Shown here: positions 13,739 to 14,619 of the stretch, piece after piece
Position numbering within the stretch: the first letter of the stretch is position 1
How the letters are laid out: the number at the start of each line of letters is the position of its first letter
From: Candidatus Heimdallarchaeota archaeon AB_125
GTDB lineage: Archaea; Asgardarchaeota; Heimdallarchaeia; Heimdallarchaeales; Heimdallarchaeaceae
Length of the DNA: 14,619 bases
Reading direction: 5' to 3'
NCBI GenBank assembly: GCA_001940755.1
Contig: MEHH01000036.1
Span: 1 to 14,619 of the forward strand
The notes under the pieces: generated by a model
The model's database searches: none
Told to the model about the DNA's origin: nothing
The model's input: the letters and a program-made list of their open reading frames with translations, nothing else
Position numbers and translations under genes: made by a program

Positions 13739-13885
13739 ATGAGTGATGATGAGCTGAAAAATTGTCCAAAATGTGGATCATCAATGATTAAAAGAGAGAA
13801 TTATCTTCCCGATGATTACGACTTAACTGAAATTAAGAAATTCTGGTTATGTGGTTCTTGTATGCATTACGAATTACTCGAATAA
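13739..13885 (+). CDS. 48-residue zinc-ribbon protein
   Basis: MSDDELKNCPKCGSSMI opens the protein and WLCGSCMHYELLE closes it. The two pairs, CPKCG (Cys9, Cys12) and CGSC (Cys38, Cys41), are spaced as in a minimal zinc ribbon with one metal site and no other domain. Such proteins bind nucleic acid or partner proteins; no specific role can be read. The start at 13739 is the only ATG that includes the first CxxC with an acidic N-terminus. It converges on the cytidine deaminase gene, with only 5 bases between the two stop codons. Confidence 0.7.
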   Translation: MSDDELKNCPKCGSSMIKRENYLPDDYDLTEIKKFWLCGSCMHYELLE

Positions 13886-13890
13886 GTAAA

Positions 13891-14334
13891 TCATTTTTTG
13901 TTAACTCTTATTTCAGCTCCTGGTAAAAGTTTACTTAGTAAAAATTCTATTTGTTCATCTTTATCATTGAATGCAATCACTTGAATATCATGATTGTTCA
14001 ACAGTGCAAACTCAGAAAGTTTTTGTCTACATGATCCACAAGGAAGAACAGGGGGAGAAGTTATTGAGTAAACAACCACAGTTTGAATATCATTTTCACC
14101 ACTGTTAACAGCTGACCCTATTGCATTGACTTCAGCATGAAGAGCAAGATAATCTGAGAATTCAACATTACAACCAGTATAGATGTTACCACTTCTCATT
14201 AACAATGAAGCACCCACAACAAATTTACTATAAGGAGCAAATGCATTCGAACTAGACTCTATAGCTTTACGTTTAAGTTCAGGAAGATGTTCATCAACGT
14301 TCATGTAACTCAGATAAGACTCTATTTCAGGCAC
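13891..14334 (-). CDS. cdd: Cytidine deaminase
   Basis: It deaminates cytidine or deoxycytidine to uridine or deoxyuridine in pyrimidine salvage, in the cytosol. Visible signatures are FAPYSKFVVGASLL (residues 32..45), GCNVEFSDY with substrate-binding Asn56 and Glu58, HAE (zinc ligand His66, proton shuttle Glu68) and PCGSCRQ (zinc ligands Cys99 and Cys102). The 147-residue version starts with GTG at 14334; an ATG at 14304 (MNVDEHLPELKRKAI) gives 137 residues, closer to the family norm, and may be the true start. A TATA-like AGATAAAAAGG (complement of about 14381..14391) lies upstream. It converges tail-to-tail with the zinc-ribbon gene. Confidence 0.93.
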   Translation of the reverse strand: MPEIESYLSYMNVDEHLPELKRKAIESSSNAFAPYSKFVVGASLLMRSGNIYTGCNVEFSDYLALHAEVNAIGSAVNSGENDIQTVVVYSITSPPVLPCGSCRQKLSEFALLNNHDIQVIAFNDKDEQIEFLLSKLLPGAEIRVNKK

Positions 14335-14433
14335 TAAAAATCTTCCGTAGTTTTAAGGAAATTTTATCACAAAACAATACCTTTTTATCTAAAGCTCAAT
14401 TTGTAGATAATGCGAATATCTATCGATGTTTGC

Positions 14434-14562
14434 TCATCTGTTGTATCTTATCTTAACAGGTAGGAACGCGATCACGAAGATTGCGATTATGTTCAAAAAC
14501 GGAACAATTATAAATAAAGGGAATAAAAACCCTACTCGCGCAATAGTTTGCGTGTTTATCAC
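14434..14562 (-). CDS. Possible 42-residue single-pass membrane ORF
   Basis: From a GTG at 14562 the minus strand encodes a short polar start (INTQTIAR), a long hydrophobic stretch (about residues 11..36, with FPLFIIVPFLNIIAIFVIAF) and a basic end KIRYNR. The composition looks like a real membrane helix. The weak point is the start: GGAGGTGAT, a perfect Shine-Dalgarno complement, overlaps the GTG itself rather than preceding it, and an in-frame stop lies four codons upstream. Treat as tentative. Confidence 0.3.
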   Translation of the reverse strand: MINTQTIARVGFLFPLFIIVPFLNIIAIFVIAFLPVKIRYNR

Positions 14563-14583
14563 CTCCAGGATTTATGATAATCC

Positions 14584-14601
14584 CTAAACGATTACGTTTA
14601 G
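14584..14601. repeat. 7-bp inverted repeat near the window end
   Basis: CTAAACG (14584..14590) and CGTTTAG (14595..14601) are perfectly complementary around ATTA. It lies upstream of the tentative membrane ORF on the minus strand. No function can be assigned. The rest of 14335..14619 shows no other feature. Confidence 0.35.
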
Positions 14602-14619
14602 TTAGCTGACAATAACTCT

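Overview
The window is AT-rich and archaeal. It holds a complete 16S rRNA gene (3021..4565) with the archaeal GCCGCCGCGGTAA site and a 3' end GGATCACCTCCT. No 23S rRNA, 5S rRNA or linked tRNA follows it. Several protein genes have a TATA-like box about 25 bases before the start codon, which is typical of leaderless archaeal transcripts. The unlinked 16S, AT-rich mesophile-like proteins and unusual rRNA insertions suggest a deep archaeal lineage such as an Asgard (Heimdallarchaeia-like) genome. That placement is an inference and was not tested by phylogeny.

Layout. 1..72 is the start of a small basic protein gene on the minus strand. 261..2222 holds a first TPR-like helical protein (receptor 1, minus strand), an intact 17-residue peptide gene beyond its 3' end (P1, plus strand), and a broken peptide gene upstream of it. 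2223..4740 is the 16S rRNA unit: leader with hairpins, the 5' half of the processing stem, 16S, trailer hairpins and the 3' half of the stem. 4763..8836 is a tandem duplication of one cassette: two short peptide genes followed by a 529-residue TPR-like protein, present twice (P2-P3-receptor A and P4-P5-receptor B). 8837..10827 holds an epoxide-hydrolase-like enzyme, a 43-residue single-pass membrane protein and a SRPBCC (AHSA1-like) protein, with dispersed repeats between them. 10824..13140 is a minus-strand cupin and molybdopterin oxidoreductase operon. 13141..14619 holds small ORFs, a zinc-ribbon protein and cytidine deaminase.

The main discovery is the peptide and TPR-protein pairing. Five intact ORFs of 17 to 22 codons share the pattern [KR][YH]DP, then an acidic stretch, then PPxW[WFT]P at the C-terminus. 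Each has a Shine-Dalgarno-like GAG(A/T)TGA or GGATGAT a few bases before its ATG. They lie next to three members of one helical-repeat family. This gene logic resembles the Gram-positive RRNPP systems (Rap/Phr, PlcR/PapR, AimR/AimP), but here it is in an archaeon, with no HTH domain and no secretion signal on the peptides.

The second discovery is that a sequence forming the 3' half of the 16S precursor processing stem (core 4694..4717) recurs, with an identical 24-base core, directly after receptor A, receptor B and the hydrolase gene. It therefore punctuates the array 16S | P2-P3-A | P4-P5-B | hydrolase. It may be a shared terminator or processing signal, a cassette boundary, or both. The 16S gene also carries two extra hairpin segments, one inside and one next to helix 45. 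Their removal would restore the canonical 3' end.
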